The notes beneath the pieces are model-generated. The model searched no databases. It was not told the DNA's origin and saw nothing but the letters and a program-made list of their open reading frames with translations. From CBDCMJ01 sp965218875 (GTDB taxonomy: Bacteria > Chloroflexota > Dehalococcoidia > Lucifugimonadales > UBA3495), in assembly GCA_965218875.1 (NCBI GenBank), contig OZ244707.1, forward strand, positions 930,001 to 994,000: a stretch of DNA of 64,000 bases. The letters run 5' to 3'. Numbering within the stretch: the first letter of the stretch is position 1; each line of letters starts with the position of its first letter. The position numbers were made by a program, and so were the translations under genes. Positions 15,109-24,780 of this stretch are shown here, in pieces.

Positions 15109-17309
15109 CCCCGTCCGTTACTCAAGAAGTGCTGGATGAGATAGCCCTGAGCCAAGCCGAGTACCAGCTGATCCTGGACTTGCTGGATCGGGAGCCCAAC
15201 TCCGTGGAGCTGGGCATGTTCGGCGCCTTATGGAGCGAGCACTGCGGCTACAAGCACTCCAGGCGGTTGCTGCGGCTCCTGCCCGGCAAGTCGCCCCTGG
15301 TCCTGTCCCGCTCCGGAGCCGAGAACGCGGGAGCGGTGGACATCGGCGACGGCTTGGCCGTGGTTTTCAAGGTGGAGTCCCACAACCATCCCTCCGCAGT
15401 GGAGCCCCTGCAGGGCGCGGCCACCGGCGTCGGCGGCATAGTTCGGGACATCCTCGCAATGGGCGCCCGGCCCATCGCTCTGCTCAACTCCCTCCGCTTC
15501 GGCCCCCCGGGCGATCCCGAGAGCATGAGGCTGTTCCGGGGAGTAGTGCGCGGCATATCCTGGTACGGCAACTGCATCGGCGTCCCCGACGTAGGGGGTG
15601 AGATTTACTTCGACGCGTCTTACGCCCAGAACCCGCTGGTCAACGCCATGTGCGTCGGCCTGGTGTCCAAGGACCGGCTGGCTACCGCGTCGGCGGGAGA
15701 GGCGGGCAACGTCATACTGCTGGCGGGCGCGGGCACTGGCCGGGACGGTATCCACGGCGCTTCCGGGCTGGCCTCCAGGACCCTGGACGAGGAGCAAGAG
15801 CTGCGGCCTACGGTGCAGGTGGGGAATCCCTTCCTGGAGAAGGTGCTCATCGAGGCCTGCCTGGAGGCCCTGGATACCGGCAGCGTTCTGGCCATCCAGG
15901 ACCTGGGGGCCGCCGGCCTGACCAGCGCCGCCATCGAATCGGCCCACCGGGCCCGGCGCGGCGTACTGCTGGACATTTCCCGGGTCCACCGCCGCGAGGA
16001 GGACATGACCGGGTACGAGGTGATGCTGTCCGAGTCCCAGGAGCGCATGATCTTGGTGGCGTCCCCTGGCGGCCAGGGGACCATCGAAGCGGTGTTCCGC
16101 AAGTGGGACGTACCCTGCCACGTCATCGGCGAGGTCACAGCGGAAACCGACGCCAGGGTGTTCGACGGCTCCCGCCCGGTAGCCGACCTCCCCATTGGCC
16201 ACCTCGCCGCCGCGCCCCAGTACCGGCTGCAGGGGCGTCCCGGCCCGGAGTACAAGCGGCGTCAGGAGCTGGCTTTGTCCCGGCTTCCCCTGCCGGCCCG
16301 CGGGCCGGGGGAGACCTTGCTGGGGCTGCTGGCGTCACCCAACGTTGCCAGCAAGGAGGGAGTGTACCGGCAGTACGACCACCAGGTGCAGACCAATACC
16401 GTGGTGGGGCCTGGCAGCGACGCCGCCGTGCTGCGTATCAAGGGCTCCGGCAAGGCGATTGCCTTGTGCATCGACGGCAACGGACGGTACTGCTACCTGG
16501 ACCCGTACCGTGGCGGCCAGATCGCGGTGGCGGAAGTCTGCCGTAACCTGTCCTGCGCGGGCGCGGAGCCGGTGGCCCTCACCGACTGCCTCAACTTCGG
16601 CAACCCCGAAAAGCCGGAAGTGTACTATCAACTGGAGTGGTGCATCCGGGGCATGGCCCGGGCCTGCCGGGCCCTGGGAGTCCCGGTGGTCAGCGGCAAC
16701 GTAAGCCTGTACAACGAGAGCAGGGAGCTTGCCGTCTACCCCACGCCGGTGGTGGGCGGCCTGGGAATCCTGGACGACGCAAGCCTTCACACCCGGTCTT
16801 CCTTCCCCGATGAAGGGCTGGAGGTGGCCCTGGTGGGCCGGAGCGGCCTCCGCGGCCGGGGAGTAGACCTGGCGGGGAGCGAGTACCTGCAGGTGGTCCA
16901 CGGTCTGGTAACGGGCCGGCCCGCCATAGACCTGGCCCTGGAGCGGCGCGTCCAGGAACTGTGCCGCCGTCTCATCAGGGAGGGAGTTGCCGTCTCGGCC
17001 CACGACTGTTCCGACGGCGGCTTGGCGGTGGCGCTGGCCGAGTGCTGCGTTCAGGGGGGCGTGGGGTTTCTTGGCGCGGGGGACATTCCGGAGCGGTGGG
17101 ACGCCGCGTTGTTCGGCGAGGGCCAGTCGAGGATCGTCGTGTCCCTGCCGCCGGAGCGGTGGCCGCTCCTAGAAGAGCTGGCGGGCGAGGCCGGAACGCC
17201 CATCCTCCGCCTGGGGTCCACCGGGGGCAGCCGGCTGGCCTGGGGACCGTTGTTGGACTTGGTGGTCGAGGAGATGGCCGGTGCTTGGCGGGGCGGGCTG
17301 GAGGTTTAG
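15096..17309 (+). CDS. purL: phosphoribosylformylglycinamidine synthase subunit PurL
   Basis: ATP-dependent FGAM synthase, small (Gram-positive/archaeal) type, 737 aa, the fourth step of purine synthesis. Clear motifs: MFGALWSEHCGYKHSRR, VVFKVESHNHPSAVEP, DIGDGLAVV, and the second-half motifs SGNVSLYNES and SAHDCSDGGLAVALAE. This class works as a complex with PurQ (glutaminase) and PurS; neither is adjacent here. Translation starts at GTG 15096 inside the last codons of recF, so expression is coupled to recF, an unusual partnership. Confidence 0.94.
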   Translation: MSPITPSVTQEVLDEIALSQAEYQLILDLLDREPNSVELGMFGALWSEHCGYKHSRRLLRLLPGKSPLVLSRSGAENAGAVDIGDGLAVVFKVESHNHPSAVEPLQGAATGVGGIVRDILAMGARPIALLNSLRFGPPGDPESMRLFRGVVRGISWYGNCIGVPDVGGEIYFDASYAQNPLVNAMCVGLVSKDRLATASAGEAGNVILLAGAGTGRDGIHGASGLASRTLDEEQELRPTVQVGNPFLEKVLIEACLEALDTGSVLAIQDLGAAGLTSAAIESAHRARRGVLLDISRVHRREEDMTGYEVMLSESQERMILVASPGGQGTIEAVFRKWDVPCHVIGEVTAETDARVFDGSRPVADLPIGHLAAAPQYRLQGRPGPEYKRRQELALSRLPLPARGPGETLLGLLASPNVASKEGVYRQYDHQVQTNTVVGPGSDAAVLRIKGSGKAIALCIDGNGRYCYLDPYRGGQIAVAEVCRNLSCAGAEPVALTDCLNFGNPEKPEVYYQLEWCIRGMARACRALGVPVVSGNVSLYNESRELAVYPTPVVGGLGILDDASLHTRSSFPDEGLEVALVGRSGLRGRGVDLAGSEYLQVVHGLVTGRPAIDLALERRVQELCRRLIREGVAVSAHDCSDGGLAVALAECCVQGGVGFLGAGDIPERWDAALFGEGQSRIVVSLPPERWPLLEELAGEAGTPILRLGSTGGSRLAWGPLLDLVVEEMAGAWRGGLEV

Positions 17310-17487
17310 TCCAAAAGGCGTTTCCGCCGCGGAGTCCCGATCGCCCTTTGGGCCGCCCGAGCGTCCCCGGCGTTGACACCCTGTAGGGCCGGGGGTAGCA
17401 TGGCCCTACCTCGCACGAGCCCCGGATTGGCGCTGCCGCGGACCCCGCGTCGGGGCGGTCCCCGGCCGGGAATGCAGGAGGCGTCAA

Positions 17488-18684
17488 GTGGACGGTCGCC
17501 CGCTGCGCGTGTTGTTTCTAACCCCCTACTTCCGCCCCTATCTGGGAGGCATCGAGCGGGCCATCGAGCAACTCACCTTCGAGATACAAAAGTCTCCGCG
17601 GGTGTCGGTGGTGGGGGTGCTCACCACCAAGTACTCCTTTCCCCGGGTCCCCGAGCCTCACTGGGCCGACCGGGAGACCACCGGCGAGGGCATTGCTATC
17701 TACCGCTTGTCCGGCTATCCCCGGAGCTCCATACCGCTGTACTCGGTCCCGTTGGTCTGGTTTTCGCCCCTGCGGGTCCGGCGTTACCTCCGGGAGTTCA
17801 ATCCCAACGTGGTCCACTTCGTCGGCGACGGCTGGTTTTGGGGGCATTTTTGGGCCTGGCTGTGGTTTCGCCGCCAGGCCCGGTTCGTGTTCACCCCGTC
17901 CTTCCACACGCTGCCCCTTGCCCGCTGGTGGCTGCGCCCGATAAACGGGTTCCTTTGCAACGTGGTCGACCGCGTCATTGCCCTCACCCGCCTGGAGAGT
18001 GCCCTGGTGCGCCGCGCGTACTGGGTGCCGGAGCGGAAGCTGGGCATTATTGGATGGGGCGCGACGCCTCCCGATTCCGAGCCTGCCCCCCAGTCTGTTG
18101 CGGCGGATTCGGCGGGCGCGCGCAACACGGACTCCCCCGGCGCGATTACCGTCCTGTGCGTGGGGCGCTTGGGCCAGCACAAAGGCCAGGGTTGGCTTCT
18201 GGACGCGTACCTGGAAGCCCGGGCCCGGTTCCGAGTCCCCGCCCGGCTGGTCCTGGTGGGCCGCGACGAGGGAGACGAAGCCGCTCTCACCCGGAGCGTG
18301 GCGGCCCACGGCTTGGCGGATGAGGTGGTGATTACCGGCGAGGTCTCCGACGACGAGTTGGCTGCCTGGTATGCCAGGTCCCATGTGTTCGCCCTGTTTT
18401 CGCGCTACGAGGCCTTCGGGCTAGTCTTCTTCGAAGCCATGGTCCACGGCCTGCCCGTGTTGACCCACGACGTGGGGGCCACCGGGGAGTTGCTGGTGCG
18501 GGGCGCTGAGGTAGTCCCCCGGTTTCACCGGGAAGCGGCGGTGGAAAAGCTGGTCCGGTTGGTCAACGACGCCGAATACCGTACGGACCTGGGCCGGGAA
18601 GCGCGGACCTACGCCATGGCGGAGTTCACCTGGTCCGCCGTGGCCGAGAAGTACCTCCAAGAGTACACCGCCGCTGGGGCGTAA
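17488..18684 (+). CDS. GT4-family glycosyltransferase (GT-B fold)
   Basis: 398-aa retaining glycosyltransferase. N-terminal Rossmann half starts LRVLFLTPYFRPYLGGIERA with the donor-independent GG motif; the C-terminal half has VLCVGRLGQHKGQGWLLDAY and the E-x7-E donor-sugar motif within SRYEAFGLVFFEAMVHGLPV. GTG start at 17488 has GCAGGAGG about 8 bp upstream. The next gene encodes a toroid glycosidase, which could mean a sugar-containing osmolyte or glycan pathway, but donor and acceptor are unknown. Confidence 0.9.
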   Translation: MDGRPLRVLFLTPYFRPYLGGIERAIEQLTFEIQKSPRVSVVGVLTTKYSFPRVPEPHWADRETTGEGIAIYRLSGYPRSSIPLYSVPLVWFSPLRVRRYLREFNPNVVHFVGDGWFWGHFWAWLWFRRQARFVFTPSFHTLPLARWWLRPINGFLCNVVDRVIALTRLESALVRRAYWVPERKLGIIGWGATPPDSEPAPQSVAADSAGARNTDSPGAITVLCVGRLGQHKGQGWLLDAYLEARARFRVPARLVLVGRDEGDEAALTRSVAAHGLADEVVITGEVSDDELAAWYARSHVFALFSRYEAFGLVFFEAMVHGLPVLTHDVGATGELLVRGAEVVPRFHREAAVEKLVRLVNDAEYRTDLGREARTYAMAEFTWSAVAEKYLQEYTAAGA

Positions 18685-18845
18685 GGCGGTGTGCATGTAA
18701 TGATCGCGCCAAGAACTGCAGGGGCTCGAACCGGTAGATTTTCGATACCGCTATGACCGGCCCTGGCCTATAGGTGCCGGCATCGAGAGAACAACAACGT
18801 TCCACCGGGTCCCCGCGGGCCCGGCGGACTGCTAGGAGCAAGCGC

Positions 18846-20075
18846 ATGGAACGGAGTGAGCTGGAGGAAGCAGCCCGGAAAATTCTCCTGGGCAACCTGC
18901 GGCGCGGGGTGGCCGACTGGAACGGCAAGGAGTTCAACTTCGTGTGCCCCTCCCTGACCGGCTACCCCTTCCAGTGGTTCTGGGACTCCTGCTTCCACGC
19001 CATCGCCCTGCTCCACCTGGACCCCGAGCAGGCCAAGGCGGAAATGCGGACCCTGATGAGCGCGGCCCTGCCCGACGGGTTCATCCCCCACATCATATTC
19101 TGGGAGATGGAGAAACAGCCGGAATTCTTGAGCCGCAGCATCGTCGGCCGCACTTCAGACTACTACAGCTCCACCATGCAGCCGCCCATCATAGCCTATA
19201 CCGTGGAGCGGATTTACCAGGTCACCGGCGACGACGACTTCCGGGACGCCGCCCTTCCGGTGCTGGTGGCCTACTATCGCTGGCTCCGCCGGGTGAGAGA
19301 CCCCGACGGCGACGGCCTGATCGCGGTGATCCAGCCGGAGGAGGCGGGCACCGACTGCTCCCCCAAGTATGACCAGGTGCTGGGGCTGGAAGAGCTGTCC
19401 AATCAGGGCTTCATCGCCGCCCTGAAAAAGGTCTACGCGGCCTACGAACCGATGCGGGGCGACGACCGGCGAATACTGGCGGCGGACGTCTTCCATTTCG
19501 AGGACGTGCTGGTCAACTCCATCTACGCCCTGGGGCTGCGCGCCCTGGGCCGGCTGCTGGGCGACGCCCCCGAAGCCGAGGAGTTCCAACGGGAGGCGGC
19601 CCGCACGCGGGACGCGCTGCTGGCCAAGTGCTGGGACGAGGACGTGGGAGCGTTCTTCGACTTGTCCGGCGTGGCGGAGACGCCGGTCAGGGTGGTCACC
19701 ATAAGCTCCCTCATGCCCCTGGTGCTGGAGGACTTGCCCAAGCCGGTAGTGGGCCGCCTGGTGGAACAGTGGCTCACTGCGGAGGAGCACTTCTGGACGC
19801 CGTACCCGGTGCCTTCGGTCCCCGCATCCGACCCCAAGTTCATGCCGGGGAATCCCCGGGGGTTCATCTGGCGCGGGCCAAGCTGGATGAACACCAACTG
19901 GTTTCTGTCCCACGCGCTGCGGCGGCACGGGTACCCTGACGCGGCCGACACCATCGTAAGCAAGAGCCTGGAGTGCGTCCGGGCGTCGGGATTCCGGGAG
20001 TACTACCACCCGTACACGGCGGAAGGGCTCGGGGCCAGGGACTTCGGCTGGTCCACCTTGGTCCTGGACATGTGA
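18846..20075 (+). CDS. (alpha/alpha)6-toroid glycosidase, GH63 / mannosylglycerate-hydrolase-like
   Basis: 409-aa protein of the six-hairpin glycosidase superfamily. Landmarks: SLTGYPFQWFWDSCFHAIAL, where the Asp of FWDS is the general-acid region in related enzymes; LPDGFIPHIIFWEME; VRDPDGDGLIAVIQPEEAGTD; and the C-terminal WRGPSWMNTNWFLSHALRR. These match the GH63-like group that includes mannosyl-/glucosylglycerate hydrolases and trehalase-like proteins. ATG at 18846 has AGGAG 8 bp upstream. It follows a GT4 gene by 161 bp. Substrate remains open. Confidence 0.8.
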   Translation: MERSELEEAARKILLGNLRRGVADWNGKEFNFVCPSLTGYPFQWFWDSCFHAIALLHLDPEQAKAEMRTLMSAALPDGFIPHIIFWEMEKQPEFLSRSIVGRTSDYYSSTMQPPIIAYTVERIYQVTGDDDFRDAALPVLVAYYRWLRRVRDPDGDGLIAVIQPEEAGTDCSPKYDQVLGLEELSNQGFIAALKKVYAAYEPMRGDDRRILAADVFHFEDVLVNSIYALGLRALGRLLGDAPEAEEFQREAARTRDALLAKCWDEDVGAFFDLSGVAETPVRVVTISSLMPLVLEDLPKPVVGRLVEQWLTAEEHFWTPYPVPSVPASDPKFMPGNPRGFIWRGPSWMNTNWFLSHALRRHGYPDAADTIVSKSLECVRASGFREYYHPYTAEGLGARDFGWSTLVLDM

Positions 20076-20115
20076 GGCCCGGGGCAGCCAGGTAAGGACG
20101 GAGAGGCGGGGTGGT

Positions 20116-21819
20116 TCAGTCTCGAGGGTGGAACAACCGGGACAGGAACCCCGAGGCCTCCCTGGCCTCGGCGGCCCCTTCGGGAGTCAACTGGCCGTTC
20201 TCGCCGCCCGTCAGGTCGGGGTCTTCCGGGGCGCCGGCGGCCTCCTCAAGCCCGGTGGCCGTCACGGGGTCTGCTGGCGGGGACTCGGCGGCTTCGCCGG
20301 AGTTCCAGTGTTCCGTCAACACCTGGCTTACCACCGCGTGAGAGCGGTCGAGGTTGAAGGTGCGGCGGCGCCTGCTGTGCCCGGAGACCTCGTCCCGCCA
20401 CGAGTGCCAGCCCCGCTGGAACAGGTTACCGTCGCTCAGCCCGCGGAACATCCGGCTCACGTAGGCTCGAGAGTAGATTTGGCCCCAGCGGCTGGTGATT
20501 GCGTCGTGGCCGCTCTCCAGGCCCTGCTCCAGGGCCTGGCACACCTCGCCCACCAGGAAGTTGAAGGCCACGTGGCTGATTCCCTCGCGGTGTTCCAGCG
20601 AGTCGGCCATCACGATGAGGTCGGCTACCCTTGGCGCGTCCTGGTCGTCTCCGGGGCCTTGCGGCAGGTCCAGGCCGGAGGTGGCTTCGGCCAATAATGC
20701 CTCCAGGCCGACGGACATGGGCTGGGCCTCTTGCCGCTCCTCGGCCGTATCCGGGGGCCCGGCCTCGGTGGTCCCCGGCGGCTCGGGCCCCGCTTCCGGG
20801 GCCGCAGCGTCGGTCGACTCCGAGGACGGCTCCTCGGCGGCATTGCCGCGGCGGACGGACGGGGGCCGCCGGCGCCGGCCTCGCGCTGCCGGGGGCGGGC
20901 CCTCTTCCGGCGACTGCTCGGTGGCCTCAGTCTGAGTCTCTTGGGACGCTTCCGAGGGATCGGGCTCGTCGGCCAGGGTGGCCCAGTCCACCAGGCCCAC
21001 GGTGGTAAGGCGGATGTTGCCCTCCTGGGCCACCCGCGCCATGAGTTTCTTGAATCCGGAATAGCCCAGCTGCTTCTCGTCGAACCGGGGGAACCGGCGC
21101 AACAGGCGCTGCTTGATGGAGGTCAGCAGCAGCGAGCCGGCTGCGGGCCGCTCCGTGCGCACGATCTCCTCGACCTCCCGGATCACCGCGGCAAGGTCCG
21201 GCCCCCCGTTGCGGGAGGGCTCCCGGCCGTTGCTGGTGGGGGCGGGTTCGGGTTCGGGTTCGGCGGGGACCACCGGGTCCACGTCCCGGTCGTAGAGAAT
21301 CAGCCCGTCAACCTGGTCGGCCAACCGGCGGGAGGTGGCCCAGGAGACCCCGATGATGACCACGCGCTTGCCCATAGTGCGGAGGGTGTTGACCACGTGG
21401 ATGAAGTCGGAGTCGCCCGAGACCAGCACGAAGGTGCCGATGTTGGCGTAGGCGTGGGCGCACTCGATGCAGTCCGCGGTCATCTTGACGTCCACGCTGT
21501 TCTTGACCCGGGTATGGCGCTGTGGCTCGGTGGGGGAGCCCGCGCCCCAGGACAGACGGGTGGGAACGTAGACGGGTTCGATGCCGGCGGCGTAGAGGGC
21601 CGGGGGGTCATTGATGAACTGGCTCGCCCCCCGCAACTCCGGGGCCCGGGTAACCCAGTCCGCGTAGGCTCTGGCGACCACTACGCGACCCAGATTGGAC
21701 ACCTCTTCCTTTAGCGAGGTGACGTTGGGCTGGCGTCGGCCCGTCGCCAGACTGATCTTGAAATTTTCCCAGTCGATGAAGAGGGCTACGTCTTGGCCGG
21801 GGGTTATGGGGTCAGCCAT
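20116..21819 (-). CDS. NYN-domain RNase-like protein with OST-HTH/LOTUS domain
   Basis: 567 aa. Residues 8 to about 170 form a NYN (PIN-like) nuclease domain of the LabA/DUF88 group; acidic residues are in place in ALFIDWENFKISLAT, VDVKMTADCIECA and FVLVSGDSDFIHVVN. A low-complexity linker leads to a helical OST-HTH/LOTUS domain (about 205-285: SLLLTSIKQRLLRRFPRFDE, YSGFKKLMARVAQEGNIRLT). A long Pro/Glu/Ala-rich linker follows, then a C-terminal conserved domain (about 390-490) containing FNFLVGEVCQALEQG. LOTUS domains bind RNA, so an RNA-processing or regulatory nuclease is likely; targets are unknown. Confidence 0.85.
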   Translation of the reverse strand: MADPITPGQDVALFIDWENFKISLATGRRQPNVTSLKEEVSNLGRVVVARAYADWVTRAPELRGASQFINDPPALYAAGIEPVYVPTRLSWGAGSPTEPQRHTRVKNSVDVKMTADCIECAHAYANIGTFVLVSGDSDFIHVVNTLRTMGKRVVIIGVSWATSRRLADQVDGLILYDRDVDPVVPAEPEPEPAPTSNGREPSRNGGPDLAAVIREVEEIVRTERPAAGSLLLTSIKQRLLRRFPRFDEKQLGYSGFKKLMARVAQEGNIRLTTVGLVDWATLADEPDPSEASQETQTEATEQSPEEGPPPAARGRRRRPPSVRRGNAAEEPSSESTDAAAPEAGPEPPGTTEAGPPDTAEERQEAQPMSVGLEALLAEATSGLDLPQGPGDDQDAPRVADLIVMADSLEHREGISHVAFNFLVGEVCQALEQGLESGHDAITSRWGQIYSRAYVSRMFRGLSDGNLFQRGWHSWRDEVSGHSRRRRTFNLDRSHAVVSQVLTEHWNSGEAAESPPADPVTATGLEEAAGAPEDPDLTGGENGQLTPEGAAEAREASGFLSRLFHPRD

Positions 21820-21849
21820 AGGCCCGATACGTCCGTAGTGGGGTTGTTC

Positions 21850-22439
21850 ACAGCGTCAGTGTAAGGGCGCTCCCGCGTAGAGTCAAGGTTGTGTGCGGCG
21901 CGTTTGGCGTCTTTCCCGTCGCAGGAACGCGCCCCGGGGCGGGTCCGTCCGGCGGGCCGCGCCCTTGTTTGGGGCCCGCCGCCGCCTCGTGGCAGGAGGG
22001 CCCTTGGTTATTCCCGGGAGGCCAGTCGCCGGCATGGCGGATGTCATTTTCACCTTCATGCGTGGCTTGGGCAGGGCCGCCCTACGCCTCCACCATGTCA
22101 TTCCGACGGTGCGTCTCCACCCGGTCATTCCGCTGGAGCGCAGCGACGAGGAATCGCAACTGCTTGGCCGCATACCCGGCCGCCGGACAACGGACCGTCT
22201 ACAAAGCAGGGCGTTACACTCCTTGACTGCGCTCGGAACGGCAATGGCCAGCCTATTAACGACACGCCATTGGCCACCGTCCCAACAATAATCGAATGAC
22301 CCTGCCCATCGGGCAGAGGGGTTAGCGTGGGCCGGGAACGGCGGGTATACTTGAGGCTAGACCAACGGCAATAGGACGCTGCAAACCAAGAATTCTCGCT
22401 GTCCTCACCGGCGTCCCGCGCCCCGGCAAGGAGCAGGGC
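21850..22439. other. intergenic region with a CGCAGCGA-type repeat remnant
   Basis: About 590 bp without a credible gene. It carries near 22095-22160 the paired strings GTCATTCCG and CGCAGCGACGAGGAATCG, the kind of short inverted sequence seen as dispersed non-coding repeats in many GC-rich genomes. A TATACT at 22346-22351 could be the -10 of the following gene. Short overlapping frames here look random. Confidence 0.4.
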
Positions 22440-23033
22440 ATGGGCCTAATCCACAGGGCGTTTCCGTATCTGTTGTTGGCGGCCGTCTGCGCCGGGTTGG
22501 CCGTGACGGCAGCCCTTGCGTCTTTCCCCGAGCCCAAGCCAGTGTCGGCCAACGGGCATCTAACCGAGCGGGTCGAGGAGTTCCGGGCCGGACCCTACGC
22601 GGTGCGGATGCTCATTGTGCCCGCGGTCCTGCAGCGCGGCATCGTCCACTTTAGCGTCTCGCTAGCCGACGCCGAGACCGGGAGCCCGGTCACCGGCGCA
22701 GCGGTCACCTTTGCGGCCAAGGGCCCCGAGGGAGTCCCTCGCCTGGGGCCGCTGCGGGCGGCCGGCGCCCCGGAGGACCCTCAGGTCTACGGCGTCGACC
22801 TCGACCTGGATAGGCGCGGCATCTGGATTATCAACGTGGAAATAGACGGCCCGCTAGGTCAGGCGGACTTGGACCGTACCCTGGAGGTCTCGGCCTCCCG
22901 AGGCCGCACCTGGGCCTGGGTGCTGTTCGGCCCCGTCGTCATCTTGCTCTTCGGGGCTTGGGCCTGGCGCCGGTCCCGCGGGTCACAGATGCGCGGGGGC
23001 GGCCAATCCGGCGGCAGAGGCCCTCTGGCGTGA
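22440..23033 (+). CDS. membrane-anchored exported protein, FixH/YtkA-like fold suspected
   Basis: 197 aa. Signal/anchor segment (residues 8-28), then about 120 residues of predicted beta structure outside the membrane (FRAGPYAVRMLIVPAVLQRG, LADAETGSPVTGAAVTFAAK, GIWIINVEIDGPLG), then a C-terminal transmembrane helix (WAWVLFGPVVILLFGAWAW) and a basic tail. The DAETGSPVTGAAVTF strand pattern is like YtkA/FixH immunoglobulin-like domains, which often accompany copper or oxidase functions. The next gene is a damaged multi-pass membrane protein on the same strand; the pair may have worked together. Confidence 0.7.
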   Translation: MGLIHRAFPYLLLAAVCAGLAVTAALASFPEPKPVSANGHLTERVEEFRAGPYAVRMLIVPAVLQRGIVHFSVSLADAETGSPVTGAAVTFAAKGPEGVPRLGPLRAAGAPEDPQVYGVDLDLDRRGIWIINVEIDGPLGQADLDRTLEVSASRGRTWAWVLFGPVVILLFGAWAWRRSRGSQMRGGGQSGGRGPLA

Positions 23034-23090
23034 GTCGATATTAGTCACGAGAGTTGAGCGGCGGCAACTGACGGTGGCGGCCCGAGGCGC

Positions 23091-24649
23091 TTGAGGATAG
23101 CCTTGCCGCTGCTCGGCCTGGGGCTGGCCTTGCCGGCCCGGGGCTGGCCCTGCCGGCCCGGACGGCCTTGGCCCACGGCTTCGGGGAAAGGACCGAGCTC
23201 CCCGTCCCCCTGGATTCTTCATCTTTGGCGCCGGGGCGGCGGCGGTCCTGTCCTTCGCCTTGATTGGGGGCTTCGTCCGCCGGGTCCCACCCCGCGTCTC
23301 CTACTCGCGGTACAACCTCCTGCGCTCCCGGTGGATCGCCGTCGTTCTGACCAGCCCCCTTCCTGTTGGTACCGCTGAAGCTGCTGTCGGTCTTCCTTCT
23401 GGGACTGGTGGTGGCGACGGGGCTGGTGGGAGACCAAGCGCTCACCGAGAACTTCGCCCCCACCTTCGTCTGGGTCACCTGGTGGGTCGGCATGGCCTTC
23501 TTCGTGTCGCTGATCGGCAACCTGTGGGCCCTGGCCGACCCCTGGAAGGCGCTGTTCGAGGGCGCCGAGGCCTTGTACCGCGGGTTGAGACCCGGAGGCA
23601 GCCTTTCCCTTGCCCTCCCCTACCCCCGGTCCTGGGGCATCTGGCCCAGCCTCGTGCTGTTCGCCTGCTTCGTTTGGGTCCAGGACGCTTTTCCCCAATC
23701 GGAGCTGCCCGATAGAGTTGCCTTCCTGGCCCTCGCCTATACCGCCCTTACCCTGGGAGGCATGACGCTCTTTAGCAAGCACCGTTGGCTGCGGCACGGC
23801 GAAGCCTTCTCCGTGGTTTTCGGCCTCATGGCCAGGTTCTCCCCAACCGAGGTGCGGGTGGTCGAGCGGGACCTGTGCCGGTCTTGTGACGGGGACTGCC
23901 TGGACCGGGACGGAGAGTGCATAGACTGCTGCCAGTGCTTCGACGCGGCTGGCGCCGGGGAGCTGAACGTTAGGCCCCCGGCCATGGGGCTGTCCAGAAA
24001 CGAGCAAATCAGCAGCGACAAGCTGGTCATGGTGATGCTGTTGCTGGCCGTGGTGACCTTCGACGGGTTCAGCGCCACCTCCGCCTGGGTGGACTTTCAG
24101 TCCGTCGTCGCGGGCGCGTTCTCTCGCCTGGTAGATTACGCGGCCTTCAACAGCATAACCGTCGCCGACACGGTGGGACTGTTCCTGTTTCCTTTGGCGT
24201 TCCTGTTGGTGTACCTCACCTTCACCCACTTGGTGTCTGGCGCGGTGTCGGGGTCCCGGAGCGGGTGGTCCGTGGCCCGGGCCTTTGCCCTCGCGCTTCT
24301 CCCCATTGCCCTGGCCTACAACATCACCCATTTCATCACCCTGTTGCTCATTCAGGGCCAGCTTCTGGTCCCCCTGGCGTCGGACCCTTTCGGCCACGGC
24401 TGGGACCTCTTTGGCACGGCCGGCTACCAAATCGTCCCGGGGATTATCGGCGCGGGGACCCTGTGGTTCCTGTCGGTGGCTCTGATCGTCACGGGGCACG
24501 TCCTGGCCGTCTACCTCGCCCACCTGGTGTCGGTGCGGACCTTCGGCGACCGGGCGGTGGCCCGGGGCAGTCAATACCCCATGCTGATGTTGATGGTCGT
24601 CTACACCATAGTCAGCCTGTGGACCATCGCGCAGCCCATAGTCGCCTGA
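23091..24649 (+). pseudogene. polytopic membrane protein, N-terminal part broken by three frame changes
   Basis: From 23366 an intact frame encodes about 428 aa with roughly nine hydrophobic segments (LLSVFLLGLVVATGLVGD, FVWVTWWVGMAFFVSLIG and others) and a central Cys-rich cluster, CRSCDGDCLDRDGECIDCCQ, that could bind metal or Fe-S. Convincing protein also lies upstream but in other frames: a signal peptide from TTG 23091 (RIALPLLGLGLALPAR), then ARTALAHGFGERTELPVPLD two frames over, then FIFGAGAAAVLSFALIGGF and VSYSRYNLLRSRWIAVVLTS. The first shift is caused by a 20-bp tandem duplication (about 23121-23160); the others fall near 23210 and 23355. Either the gene is decaying, the downstream frame is translated from an internal start, or the assembly is wrong here. 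Family not recognised. Confidence 0.7.
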
Positions 24650-24780
24650 CCGGAGGCCAAGCCCTTGACAATGGCTCCCGTTTCCGGGAATGTACCCTGG
24701 TGGGTCACCGCCCACCAGCCTTCAGCAGGAACCTTCCCCCCCGCCGCCGGCGGGGGACATCCTAACCGAGGAGTGGCCTC

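Noticed and set aside
23219..24715. 498-codon open frame on the minus strand
   Set aside because: It is the mirror of the multi-pass membrane protein; composition is Gln/His/Gly/Arg-rich with no domains, typical of antisense frames in GC-rich DNA.
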